DNA from: a virus
Length of the DNA: 23,000 bases
Strand: one strand, 5' to 3'
Virus record (IMG/VR): IMGVR_UViG_3300006928_000096
Location: 1-23,000 of that record
Numbering within the stretch: the first letter of the stretch is position 1; the number at the start of each line of letters is the position of its first letter. The notes beneath the pieces were generated by a model, which did no database searches, was not told the origin of the DNA, and was given only the letters and a program-made list of their open reading frames with translations. Position numbers and translations under genes: made by a program. Of this stretch, positions 7,832-16,034 are shown piece by piece.

Positions 7832-8762
7832 TTAATTTTTTGAGTTTAGTTTCTGCCCATTTCTTAGCAGCTAAGCCACCCCATAACAAATAAGATATTG
7901 TGCCACAGGCCTCTCTATCCTCTGCATTATAGTACTCTTCTGCTTTTGATAAATAAGAATACATCCTTTTGATTGCTTGTTCACTTATAGGCTTTCCTTG
8001 AGCTAATTGAGATGCTCTAATTGTACTGACTTCTGTAGCACACTTATTCTTTAATTTTTTATTAAGTTCAATACCTTTTTTTGCATTGTTTTTTACTGCA
8101 ATAGGATAATCTTTATAGGTTTCTAAAATTAAATTTTTACCTTCTTTATATCTAGCATCCTCCTTAATAATTCCTGTAATCATATTAAGCATATATTCTG
8201 CCTCTTCTTCTTCTATCTTTTTAAGCTCATCTTTATTTGATTTTGGCTTTTCCATACGATCAGCAAAAAATCCTTCAATACTAAAGCCTTTTACTTTACC
8301 TGATTTAACATACTCATTCCAAACCTCATCATTATTTACTTTAACAGCACCCATCCAAGTTCCAACAGGTACATCAAAACCATATTTCCTGGACTTATCT
8401 AATTTCTCATCATCTACTAACCAGCTTTCAACTAAAGTAAGGCCATTAATTTCGTGGCTATGTTCTAAAGTAGAATTATTTTGATTGCCATTTCTAAGAT
8501 AAAGCTGAGATGCTTTTGCTATAGTATCTTTTGAAAAGTAAATATAATACTCTCCATTTAGGTTTTTTCTATATATGGGCCGATTAGGAACAAGAAGAGG
8601 GCCTAATAGGATCTTCTTTTTCTTATCAATTTCAGCTAATTTTATTTCTTGATCTTTAAGGGCAATAAAATCTTCTTCTATTGCTGGATTTTCTACTATT
8701 GAAATTGCTTCAACTCCTGTTATCTCTTGATCTTCATCTAATATTAATTCTACTATCTTCAT
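7818..8762 (-). CDS. XkdF-type phage serine protease (prohead protease) with C-terminal helical domain
   Basis: The protein has 314 residues. Residues 1-30 (ITGVEAISIVENPAIEEDF) and 50-170 match the XkdF/S78-like family: GPLLVPNRPIYR, EYYIYFSKDTI, EHSHEI (His101), LVESWLVDDEK, YGFDVPVGTWMGAVKV and KGFSIEGFF (Ser161). By analogy with herpesvirus-type prohead proteases, His101 and Ser161 are the likely catalytic pair. The expected role is cleaving scaffold and capsid during maturation. A Glu/Lys-rich linker leads to a second domain (about 215-314) with NNAKKGIELN, CATEVSTIRASQLAQGKPIS and RMYSYLSKAEEYY, then CGTISYLLWGG, a helical unit I have seen fused to such proteases. Start: ATG preceded by a TCGTTAT-type motif, 33 nt after the tape measure stop. 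Confidence 0.82.
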   Translation of the reverse strand: MKIVELILDEDQEITGVEAISIVENPAIEEDFIALKDQEIKLAEIDKKKKILLGPLLVPNRPIYRKNLNGEYYIYFSKDTIAKASQLYLRNGNQNNSTLEHSHEINGLTLVESWLVDDEKLDKSRKYGFDVPVGTWMGAVKVNNDEVWNEYVKSGKVKGFSIEGFFADRMEKPKSNKDELKKIEEEEAEYMLNMITGIIKEDARYKEGKNLILETYKDYPIAVKNNAKKGIELNKKLKNKCATEVSTIRASQLAQGKPISEQAIKRMYSYLSKAEEYYNAEDREACGTISYLLWGGLAAKKWAETKLKKLSEKK

Positions 8763-8766
8763 AACT

Positions 8767-8775
8767 TAATAACGA
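8767..8775 (-). promoter_or_regulatory. TCGTTATTA motif upstream of protease gene
   Basis: The minus strand reads TCGTTATTA, ending 4 nt before the ATG at 8762, within the 33-nt gap between the tape measure and protease. This would be a logical point for a head-module promoter. Confidence 0.38.
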
Positions 8776-8795
8776 TTTTTATATTATATTTTGTA

Positions 8796-10814
8796 TTATA
8801 ATGATGCACCATCTATAATGTTTCTTTCTAATCCCTGAGCAGTAGTTACATCATTACTAACTACAAAGGCTTGAACAGGATCTTGATTTCCTAAAGCAGT
8901 TGCTATCTGACTTATACCAGATCCTCCAACTCCTGTTACTTCTGGAGGAGTAGATTCTACTGAAGGGCTAATTGTAGGAATTGTTGGAGGAGTAGATTCA
9001 GATCCTCTTGAACTTCCTCCAAAAGATGATGCTACTGTTTTCTGTTTTTTGATAGCAGCCATAATACCTGTTACAATACCAACTGCTGTTCCAGCATAAG
9101 CTATAAGGCCTGGAATAGCTGCTGGAAATCCTAAAGCTAGAGTTGCATTTAATCCTGATGCAGTATCAGTACCACTTTTAACTGCTTTCATTTGACCATC
9201 TACCATCATCATTGTAGCCTTTTGTTTTATAACGCCTAGCTCTATTAATAATTCTTGGGCAGCCATTAATTGTTTTGCAACTAAAGCAGCTTTACCTAAG
9301 GCTGATTCTGCTCCAAAAATTTGAGTAATTATATTAAGAGATTGTATCTTCATTGCTCTCTTTTTATCTTCAATTTTTTGAGCTTCAGCTAATTCTTTTT
9401 CTCTATCAGCAGTTTTTTTATCTGCTAGAGCTTTTTCTTTAGCATCATCTTCAGCATCATACTCAGCTTGTTTAGCAACTAAAGCCTCTCTTCTGGCTGC
9501 ATCTAATTCATCAGTTACTAGGTTTTGTTCTTCTGCTTGAAGTAAAAGATTTTGGAAATGTTCTTCAATCTTAATTAATTCTAAAGCTCTTTTTTCTTCT
9601 TTTGAAACAGCCTCAGCATCTCTTATTTGTTTTTTAAGCTCAGATAGTTTTTTAGCATTTTCTATTTCTTTAGCATCTGCCTCTTTTTGTGCTGCCTTTT
9701 CAGCAGCCTCTTCAGCTTTTCTTTCTGCTTTAGCCTCTCTTAAATTTGTAGTAATCTCAGCAGTAAGTGTTTTTTGTTTCTTTAATCTTGATGCCTCTAA
9801 TTCAATAACCTTAGCTCTTAATGCAGCCTCTTCATCTAGATCTTCTTTTGTAGATTTACTTAATGAATTTTCTAATGTCTTAGCATCAGCTCTTAATTTA
9901 GCTGCTTCAATTTCTTTAAGTGTAATTTCTTCTTCTATTCTACCTGCCTCTTTTAATGCTGCTATTCTATCTCCAATAGAAACATTTTCTTTATCAGCAG
10001 CTATTTCTCTAAGCTCATTAAATTTTCTAGTAGCCTCAGCTCTATCTATTTGTAATTGCCTTTCTAATTTATCAGCCTTTGCTCTAGCATCAGCAAGTTC
10101 TCCAGCCTTTTTAATTTCTTTTGAAGTTTCTTCTCCAAAGTTTTTAATACCTTCTGTTACTGCATTTATTGATTCTCTAGCTCCTTTAAAATCTCCTGAA
10201 AATACTTTGATTACTGCAAATCCAAAATCTGAAAGTATATCAGTAACATTTCCAATTACTACTTTAATTTGAGTAAACCATCTACTCATTTTATTTTGGC
10301 CCTCTTCTGATGAAGTTAATGCACTTGCTATACCAGCTATTGCTGCAATAATAGGTACTGCTACAAAAGCAACTGCTGCTAATCTAGCTAATTTTAAACC
10401 TTTAGCAGCTCCTCCAACACTTCCTGTAAAGTTTTTTGTAGAACTAATTAAGCCACCTGTTTGACTATCTAAAATACCTAATACTCCAGTATAATCAGCA
10501 GCATCTTTTTTAGATTTTTTAAGTGTATCATTGGCTCTTTTTCTGTCTTTGTTTACATCTTTAAGGCCTTGTTTTTCTTCTATTAATCTGTTTTTAGTTT
10601 CTTTTATTTTTTTGTTTAAGGCATCTCTTCTTTGCATTGCCTTGCCAGACATCCCCTCTGTTTCAGAAAGTTTTTTATTATATCCTGCAAGTTCTTTCTC
10701 AAGACCTGATACTAAATCTTCTTGAGCCTCAAAGGATTTATTAAGCTCATCTACATTAGCTTGAGCATCTTTAGTAGATACTTTTAATTCGTATGTTTTA
10801 GATACTACTGCCAT
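8796..10814 (-). CDS. Tape measure protein
   Basis: The protein has 672 residues. It begins MAVVSKTYELKVSTKDAQAN, typical of tape measures in which an early beta strand precedes long coiled coils. Residues about 20-110 are coiled coil. A hydrophobic segment at 142-166 (LARLAAVAFVAVPIIAAIAG) is followed by Ala/Glu/Lys-rich coiled coil from about 225 to 485. A second hydrophobic region lies near 550-590, then a Pro/Ser/Thr linker and a conserved-looking tail (AFVVSNDVTTAQ). This architecture sets tail length and can insert into the membrane at ejection. At about 0.15 nm per helical residue it implies a tail near 100 nm, so a siphovirus; that figure is a rule-of-thumb estimate. The start overlaps the upstream 46-residue gene by 10 nt. 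Confidence 0.85.
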   Translation of the reverse strand: MAVVSKTYELKVSTKDAQANVDELNKSFEAQEDLVSGLEKELAGYNKKLSETEGMSGKAMQRRDALNKKIKETKNRLIEEKQGLKDVNKDRKRANDTLKKSKKDAADYTGVLGILDSQTGGLISSTKNFTGSVGGAAKGLKLARLAAVAFVAVPIIAAIAGIASALTSSEEGQNKMSRWFTQIKVVIGNVTDILSDFGFAVIKVFSGDFKGARESINAVTEGIKNFGEETSKEIKKAGELADARAKADKLERQLQIDRAEATRKFNELREIAADKENVSIGDRIAALKEAGRIEEEITLKEIEAAKLRADAKTLENSLSKSTKEDLDEEAALRAKVIELEASRLKKQKTLTAEITTNLREAKAERKAEEAAEKAAQKEADAKEIENAKKLSELKKQIRDAEAVSKEEKRALELIKIEEHFQNLLLQAEEQNLVTDELDAARREALVAKQAEYDAEDDAKEKALADKKTADREKELAEAQKIEDKKRAMKIQSLNIITQIFGAESALGKAALVAKQLMAAQELLIELGVIKQKATMMMVDGQMKAVKSGTDTASGLNATLALGFPAAIPGLIAYAGTAVGIVTGIMAAIKKQKTVASSFGGSSRGSESTPPTIPTISPSVESTPPEVTGVGGSGISQIATALGNQDPVQAFVVSNDVTTAQGLERNIIDGASL

Positions 10815-10945
10815 TTAAGTTCATTTTTAACTTGTTTATATGCTTGTTTAAAAGATGTAGGTAAAGCATACTTACCCTGAGCAATTCTTATATTTTCAGT
10901 TACTCCTTCGCATACTTGTAATAAATCTATAATGTTTTTTATCAT
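10805..10945 (-). CDS. 46-residue protein coupled between tail protein and tape measure
   Basis: ATG at 10945 overlaps the 684-residue gene's TGA as ATGA. The frame ends with TAG at 10805, 10 nt inside the tape measure gene. The product begins MIKNIIDLLQVCEGVTENIR and continues with IAQGKYALPTSFKQAYKQVK. Overlap at both ends and full use of a 127-nt gap are strong evidence for a real gene. It looks like a short amphipathic helix pair and has no signal peptide. No family is recognised. The position just before the tape measure suggests a tail-assembly partner. Confidence 0.65.
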   Translation of the reverse strand: MIKNIIDLLQVCEGVTENIRIAQGKYALPTSFKQAYKQVKNELKWQ

Positions 10946-12996
10946 ACTTGAGTGCTTACTATATTTAATAATTCTAAATTACTATCTCCTGTTATTAAGT
11001 TTGTCTTTATACTATTAATTCTATAGTTTCTATTATCTAACGAAATTTTATCATTCAATTTTAAATTATATATAATTTTTAAAGGAAGTTTCGCTTTAAC
11101 TTTAGTTAATCTTCTAGAAGTATTGAATACATCTTGAATATATGTCTTATAACAATTCTCAAATAATGTACCTGTAAAAGTAGATCCTCCTGTAAATTCA
11201 TTTACCTCTAATTGAAAATTAATATTATCAGTTGAAGTAGAAGAGGCTATTGCTCTACTATTACTAGGTATCCAATATGCAGTATTAGAAGTGTTTGATG
11301 TATCAGTAGCTTTAAGGGCTATTGCAGTTGCACTAGATTGATAGATAGCATAAAATATTAATGGAGATCCATAATAAGCCTCCTGATTATCATTAACAGA
11401 CCACCCCCATTGTATATCTGTATTTTGAGCATTTGCTGCATTTACTAATCTTTGATATTGGATATGTTCAAATGGTAATTCTACTTTATAGGTTTCTGTT
11501 GGCCCATCAAAGGATGAATCTCCTTGATATTCTATAGTACCCCATCCTGTAATTTCTAATTGCTCAAATTGTTTTGCTAAAAAAGTTCCTAAACCTTTAT
11601 AGCCAAATTGTATCTCTTTAAAAGGTAAAGCTACATCTACTTTACTTGTTTTTATATTTATATAATCATCTATGTTCCAAGTTGTAGAACTTGCTGCATA
11701 ATAATCATCTAATTTTTGTACTACAATAGTTCCTACTTCATTTACATAGGCAGTTAGATTAAACATTTTAAAAATACCTGTAAGAAAATCTAATACTTTC
11801 ATTTTAGGAATTTGCTCATCTATTACAAATTCAAATGTAGTACCTGTTTGTGTTTGGCTTGTAGATCTCCATTCATCACTCCAGGATGTTACACTACCAT
11901 CATCAGCACCTCCTAAATTACCTGCTATTGCGAATCTTACACTAGCTGAAGGAAAAGTTACTGTATCAGTAGATCCTACCGAAAAAGTATATGTACCTGA
12001 TGATAAAGTAAAATTACTTTCAGTAATTAATTGAGTATCTTGTACATCTTGCCTTTGATAAATTAAAGATCCATTTCTAAACACCTTTAAAGTATAATCT
12101 GTAGAGGCTGTTGAAGGAATAAAACTAATTGTAAAGCCTGTTATAGTATTAGGCCAAGTAACATAAGTAGATGATATATTAACTCCATTTCCAGGATTAG
12201 TAGTTTTTGCTGGAGGAGTACTAACTAAAGAAAAACCTGTTACTGTACTAAATTGCATAGAAACTTGTTGAGCTGGTTCTACATCTCCTTTTTTTCTATG
12301 TAACCATAAATATAAATTATACCAAGTAGCATTTGAAGTATTAAAAAAGTCATTAGAAAAAGTAATACTATATTTAGTTTGTATTGCTAATATTATTTCG
12401 TGTAATCTTAGAGCAAATTTAAGATCAGACCAGAAAACACCATTAGCATTTGAAGAATCCACATAAACTAAATTACCATTTCCTGTTTTAGAACTATCAT
12501 AGTATAATTGTCTAGTATGAGTTATTAAGGGAGTAATAAGAGGGCCTGAAGATGATATAAGATTAGCTCTAATATTAGTATGATCATAATCAGTATCACT
12601 CGCACTTAAATCTAAGGAAGATAATTGATCATCTCCAAGTAAATCTTTTAAGTTTACTGTTTCTCCAAAGAATGTAATTCTATATCCTGTTGGTTTATTT
12701 TTTTTAAGATCTACGCCTTCTAACCTTACAAATCCTTTTTTAAATGGTATATTATTTAATTGAATTTCTCCTGCTACTTTATTTCTTGCATCAAAAGTAT
12801 TATCAATCTCATATTTATAATAATGCTTAAATAATTTATTATTTGTTTTAGATGAAGGTACTGTAAAAGTTTGAGTAAACTCTGTAAAGATCTTAGCTAT
12901 ATCTTTTATGTTTTGAATTGTTTGAGTTATAGAAACACTCTCATCTTTAAAGAGATCTACTCTAGTACCACTTATAAATAATTGTAGTTTTTGCAT
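10942..12996 (-). CDS. Large tail structural protein (distal tail/baseplate region)
   Basis: The protein has 684 residues. The N-terminal 110 residues carry patterns I know from tail proteins of Bacteroidota phages: IAKIFTEFTQTFTVPSSKTN, LFKHYYKYEID, FDARNKVAGEIQLNNIPFKK. A long Ser/Thr/Asn-rich beta region follows (about 120-380), then a segment with KMKVLDFLTGIFKMFNLTAY resembling the beta-domain entry of distal tail or hub proteins. It ends with LNDKISLDNRNYRINSIKTN, a short beta module. The gene is immediately adjacent (no gap) to the 328-residue gene and coupled to a 46-residue gene and then the tape measure. A distal-tail or hub role is inferred from position and pattern; no enzymatic motif is visible. 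Confidence 0.62.
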   Translation of the reverse strand: MQKLQLFISGTRVDLFKDESVSITQTIQNIKDIAKIFTEFTQTFTVPSSKTNNKLFKHYYKYEIDNTFDARNKVAGEIQLNNIPFKKGFVRLEGVDLKKNKPTGYRITFFGETVNLKDLLGDDQLSSLDLSASDTDYDHTNIRANLISSSGPLITPLITHTRQLYYDSSKTGNGNLVYVDSSNANGVFWSDLKFALRLHEIILAIQTKYSITFSNDFFNTSNATWYNLYLWLHRKKGDVEPAQQVSMQFSTVTGFSLVSTPPAKTTNPGNGVNISSTYVTWPNTITGFTISFIPSTASTDYTLKVFRNGSLIYQRQDVQDTQLITESNFTLSSGTYTFSVGSTDTVTFPSASVRFAIAGNLGGADDGSVTSWSDEWRSTSQTQTGTTFEFVIDEQIPKMKVLDFLTGIFKMFNLTAYVNEVGTIVVQKLDDYYAASSTTWNIDDYINIKTSKVDVALPFKEIQFGYKGLGTFLAKQFEQLEITGWGTIEYQGDSSFDGPTETYKVELPFEHIQYQRLVNAANAQNTDIQWGWSVNDNQEAYYGSPLIFYAIYQSSATAIALKATDTSNTSNTAYWIPSNSRAIASSTSTDNINFQLEVNEFTGGSTFTGTLFENCYKTYIQDVFNTSRRLTKVKAKLPLKIIYNLKLNDKISLDNRNYRINSIKTNLITGDSNLELLNIVSTQV

Positions 12997-13983
12997 TTAT
13001 CTAACATTGTTTATATAATCAAATGATTCTTCAAATTGTATTGTATATTGTATTAGTTTATCATTTACTGAGGTTTTGTGAGTAATATTACTTGTTTTAA
13101 CTGTTAAAGGAACTATCTCATCACTACCTGGATTAGTAAATTGAGGCCTTACCATCCACACATACTCAGATAATAACAATTCTTCAAACCAAGCATTGGC
13201 ATATTCAGGATAATAACCTGATGATAAAGAGTGGGATACCTGGCCTTGTTTATCAACTGTTGCTATAGGATGAACCAGATTAGAATAAGTACCTGTTGTA
13301 CTAATTATATTTCTTTGATAATTAGTTGATTTTACATTTGTTCTATTAACTTCTTTTAAGAAAAACCAAAGCTCCTGCAATGCTCCATATCTATTTATAA
13401 ATATAACCTTTCTACCTTCTCCATATTTAGTACAATCTATTCTCTTAAAAGTAACTGTTGTTGTTTCTATTGTATCTGAAGTATCTCCTCCTGCAAAATC
13501 TTGAGTTTGTATTGCACCATTTGAATCAGTATATTGAACAGCTCCCTCAGCACCTGTAGGAACGAACACCTCATAAGTATCTGGACTTGTTGCATAATTA
13601 GGAGTAAATAATACTGTTCTAGTACCAACTGTTGGATTAGATCCTTGATTAAAAGTACCATACCCATCTAAACCTATATGGGCTACTGTATCAGTACTGC
13701 CTATTTGAGTACCTTCAGCATTTGCTTGAGGATAAAATTTTATAGCTCTTGATATTGTGATTGAATTTAATGGATAATCAGGAGGAGATAGTTTAACTGC
13801 TGGAGTTAAATAATCTCTACATAATTCAGCTATCTCAAATAATACAGGGCTACCTGCTGTACAATCTTTAATAATAGTATATCTTAATGTACTATCTATA
13901 GTAAGCTCTAGCTTAGCTGAAACTGCTCCTGATGGAGCTGTTAGTGTTTCATATCTTGGACTTCTTAAAAGTATTGTAGCCAT
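12997..13983 (-). CDS. Tail structural protein of unknown function
   Basis: The protein has 328 residues, with no signal peptide or membrane segment, and is beta-rich with many Thr, Ser and Tyr. The opening MATILLRSPRYETLTAPSGA is followed by a region with SAKLELTIDSTLRYTI and FEIAELCRDYLTP. Near 195-205 is IFINRYGALQELWFFLK. The C-terminus has NDKLIQYTIQFEESFDYINNVR. I recognise it as a usual neighbour of the 684-residue type tail protein in Bacteroidota phages, but no function is established to my knowledge. Its stop abuts the next ATG, and it starts 3 nt after the gp10-like gene's stop, so it belongs to the tail operon. Confidence 0.6.
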   Translation of the reverse strand: MATILLRSPRYETLTAPSGAVSAKLELTIDSTLRYTIIKDCTAGSPVLFEIAELCRDYLTPAVKLSPPDYPLNSITISRAIKFYPQANAEGTQIGSTDTVAHIGLDGYGTFNQGSNPTVGTRTVLFTPNYATSPDTYEVFVPTGAEGAVQYTDSNGAIQTQDFAGGDTSDTIETTTVTFKRIDCTKYGEGRKVIFINRYGALQELWFFLKEVNRTNVKSTNYQRNIISTTGTYSNLVHPIATVDKQGQVSHSLSSGYYPEYANAWFEELLLSEYVWMVRPQFTNPGSDEIVPLTVKTSNITHKTSVNDKLIQYTIQFEESFDYINNVR

Positions 13984-13986
13984 ATC

Positions 13987-14514
13987 TTATTTTTTTATAC
14001 CTAGTATTACTTGTTTCTCAGTATCTAACAAAAAAGCATTTAGAAATTCATCTCCAAATCTTTGAATACCTTTATCAAAAGGATTAGAAAAAAACATAGT
14101 AGCTCTTAATCCATTTCTCCATATACTGTTTACTATTATATATCTCATAGATTGATAACTCATAAATCTTCCTTTCTTATCTCTAAATTGAAATTTCTTT
14201 AACTTTATCCAATTTTCAATACCTGTTGTAAGCCCTCCTTTTGGCCCAGATCCTGATCCAAATTTAAAAGGGCTATTAGAACTTGATCCATAACTAGATT
14301 CAGTACCTCTCACACCCTTATCCTGGAATACTCCATAATCTTCCATATCAAAATAAACATAAAATCCTTCAGGCCTTACATCTATTTTAGGTTTTATAGA
14401 ATTATATAGCTTACCTGATGCTCTCTTACCTTTTTTACTAAGATTAGATTTAGCCTGTTGTACTACATATTTAGCAAACTTATTTACTACTATTTCTAAT
14501 TCAGCTAGTTTCAT
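13987..14514 (-). CDS. HK97 gp10-like tail completion/neck protein
   Basis: The protein has 175 residues. The first 45 are basic and helical (FAKYVVQQAKSNLSKKGKRA, then SGKLYNSIKP), followed by YVYFDMEDYGVFQDKGVRGT, the YG.FQD.GV.GT pattern that many gp10-like proteins carry. The rest has a Gly/Ser-rich loop, a GIENWIKLKKFQFRDKKGRF segment and a final amphipathic helix. The gp10-like fold joins the head-completion ring to the tail; function is known for the family, and the assignment here is from motif and size. The ATG overlaps the preceding outer-membrane-like gene's stop by 4 nt. Confidence 0.68.
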   Translation of the reverse strand: MKLAELEIVVNKFAKYVVQQAKSNLSKKGKRASGKLYNSIKPKIDVRPEGFYVYFDMEDYGVFQDKGVRGTESSYGSSSNSPFKFGSGSGPKGGLTTGIENWIKLKKFQFRDKKGRFMSYQSMRYIIVNSIWRNGLRATMFFSNPFDKGIQRFGDEFLNAFLLDTEKQVILGIKK

Positions 14515-15689
14515 AATTTATAATTAATTCCAACACTACTATTCAAAATCTCACTATCCCAAAATTTAACATATTCTCCTTCAAAAAATAAGGATAATGT
14601 TTTGCTAATTTTCCATCCAAATATTAAACCTCCCTGATAATCACTCCATTGATCCCCAGATCCTTCAGAGTGCATCTGATTATGTCCTTGTAATCCCCAT
14701 CCATTTCTATGCAAATAAGAGAAATCTTCATTGCCTTTTATATAATGATGATAAGGTAAAATCCAATTAGCGTAAGCGTGTAACCAAAACTTAGATCTAT
14801 AATGATAGAAATCTGCTCCTACTATTGGAGCTACCTCCATAAATGGATCTAACTCTGCCCATTTCTCCTTATTAAATCTATTCATTAGATCTCCAAATAC
14901 TCTATCTCTAAAATCTCTATCTCCATAGGCTACTATTTCTCCATCAGGATCTCTCCATATCCAATCATAGAAAACATCTCCTGTACTATAATCAGTATAA
15001 GATGTATAATGGTCAGTATATCCATATTCAAAGCCTAGAGTGTACCAATAGTTTTCTGGATTGCCTTGATCATCTAATTCATTTAACCAAAGCTCTATAG
15101 GATTGTATCCATAGGCTTTTTGATGAGATCTAGCTATAGCTCCAACAGATATACTTAGTTTTTTTCCTATTGGCAGTTTAAATCTTACCTCAGCAGATTG
15201 ATATTCAAAATCTACATTACCCTGCTTTCTTTGTTCTATTTTAACGATATGATATTTACCTGTATGTCTTAAAAAGTATCTTGAATTTTCAAACTCTTGA
15301 GATCTTTCTCTTTCTTTCTCAAAGTGGAATAAATACTCAAAGCCTTTTACTGCTCCTGTAGGAGCTGATATACCTACCATATTCTCAGATCCATCTATAT
15401 AGTTTTGTTTAACCTCATAATCATATCTAGCTAATCTTCTTATACCAAATCCTAATCTATAATCAAAAGGATGATATAGAGTTTCATCTATAACTTCTGG
15501 AACTGCATATAAATCATCAGGATTAGTTCTTATAAAATAATCAGGATATTTACTTTCATAGGCCTCCTTAATATCTCCAGCTACATAAATAGTAGAATAC
15601 TTAAATACCTCATCATATATTTTCTTAAATACTTGGCCATTAACATTTGTTGTTAATAATATTAATAATATTGTTATTAGTTTTTTCAT
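14511..15689 (-). CDS. Secreted outer-membrane beta-barrel-like protein inside the tail operon
   Basis: The protein has 392 residues from ATG at 15689. An in-frame TTG at 15695 would add two residues, but ATG fits better just after the upstream stop. Residues 1-18 are a clear signal peptide (MKKLITILLILLTTNVNG) with Gln at +1, the flavobacterial cleavage pattern. The mature part is rich in Tyr, Trp, Phe and Asp with alternating hydrophobic strands, for example FMEVAPIVGADFYHY, KFWLHAYANWILPYHHY, GGLIFGWKISKTLSLFFEGE and a terminal SSVGINYKL. Endings of this kind are usual in outer-membrane barrels. I recall similar proteins in marine Bacteroidota phage contigs, without known function. Between tail genes it is unexpected. 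It may change the infected cell's surface (superinfection exclusion, lysis) or be a virion part exported in some way; both are inference. Confidence 0.7.
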   Translation of the reverse strand: MKKLITILLILLTTNVNGQVFKKIYDEVFKYSTIYVAGDIKEAYESKYPDYFIRTNPDDLYAVPEVIDETLYHPFDYRLGFGIRRLARYDYEVKQNYIDGSENMVGISAPTGAVKGFEYLFHFEKERERSQEFENSRYFLRHTGKYHIVKIEQRKQGNVDFEYQSAEVRFKLPIGKKLSISVGAIARSHQKAYGYNPIELWLNELDDQGNPENYWYTLGFEYGYTDHYTSYTDYSTGDVFYDWIWRDPDGEIVAYGDRDFRDRVFGDLMNRFNKEKWAELDPFMEVAPIVGADFYHYRSKFWLHAYANWILPYHHYIKGNEDFSYLHRNGWGLQGHNQMHSEGSGDQWSDYQGGLIFGWKISKTLSLFFEGEYVKFWDSEILNSSVGINYKL

Positions 15690-15691
15690 AA

Positions 15692-16033
15692 TCAAAATTT
15701 GTCCTCTATTAGTTTGTCTATATGTTTGTTAATTACTTCTATGCAATTTTCAGGAAGTTTAAGATCAATACCACTTTCTACTCTTGTTATTTCTTTACCA
15801 TTATGATACAGTATTATAGTAGGTAAATACTTAATCTTTTCTTCTCTAAATATTATTCCTTTATCCTCCATTTTAAAATAGTATATATTATATACTTTAA
15901 AAGGAGTTAATTTTATTTCAGAATCTTTTACGAATCCTGCTGAGAATTGTACTATACTAATATCATCTTTAAAATCTTGACTATAAGAATAGCCACTAAT
16001 TAAGATTGATATTATAAGTATTATTTTTTTCAT
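15692..16033 (-). CDS. Secreted thioredoxin-like protein lacking the CxxC active site
   Basis: The protein has 113 residues. Residues 1-18 are a signal peptide (MKKIILIISILISGYSYS, then QDF). The mature part follows a thioredoxin fold pattern: ISIVQFSAGFVK at 26-36, where thioredoxins have WCGPCK, then LPTIILYHNGKEI at 70-82 with the expected cis-Pro (Pro71) and the F.NG.E-like turn. There is only one Cys in the mature protein (in ENCIEV), so redox catalysis is not expected. The spacing is right for the fold despite loss of the catalytic pair. It lies 1 nt after the membrane coiled-coil gene and 2 nt before the outer-membrane-like gene, so the three are probably made together. A binding or chaperone role in the periplasm is inference. 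Confidence 0.65.
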   Translation of the reverse strand: MKKIILIISILISGYSYSQDFKDDISIVQFSAGFVKDSEIKLTPFKVYNIYYFKMEDKGIIFREEKIKYLPTIILYHNGKEITRVESGIDLKLPENCIEVINKHIDKLIEDKF

Positions 16034-16034
16034 T

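Noticed and set aside
13467-13667. Minus-strand frame of 66 codons inside the 328-residue tail gene
   Set aside because: It is Leu/Ile/Gln-rich, has no coupling to neighbours, and is explained as an alternate frame of the tail gene.
15690-15695. TTG start two codons upstream of the outer-membrane-like gene
   Set aside because: ATG at 15689 gives a standard Met-Lys-Lys signal peptide and lies right after the upstream stop, so TTG is not needed.
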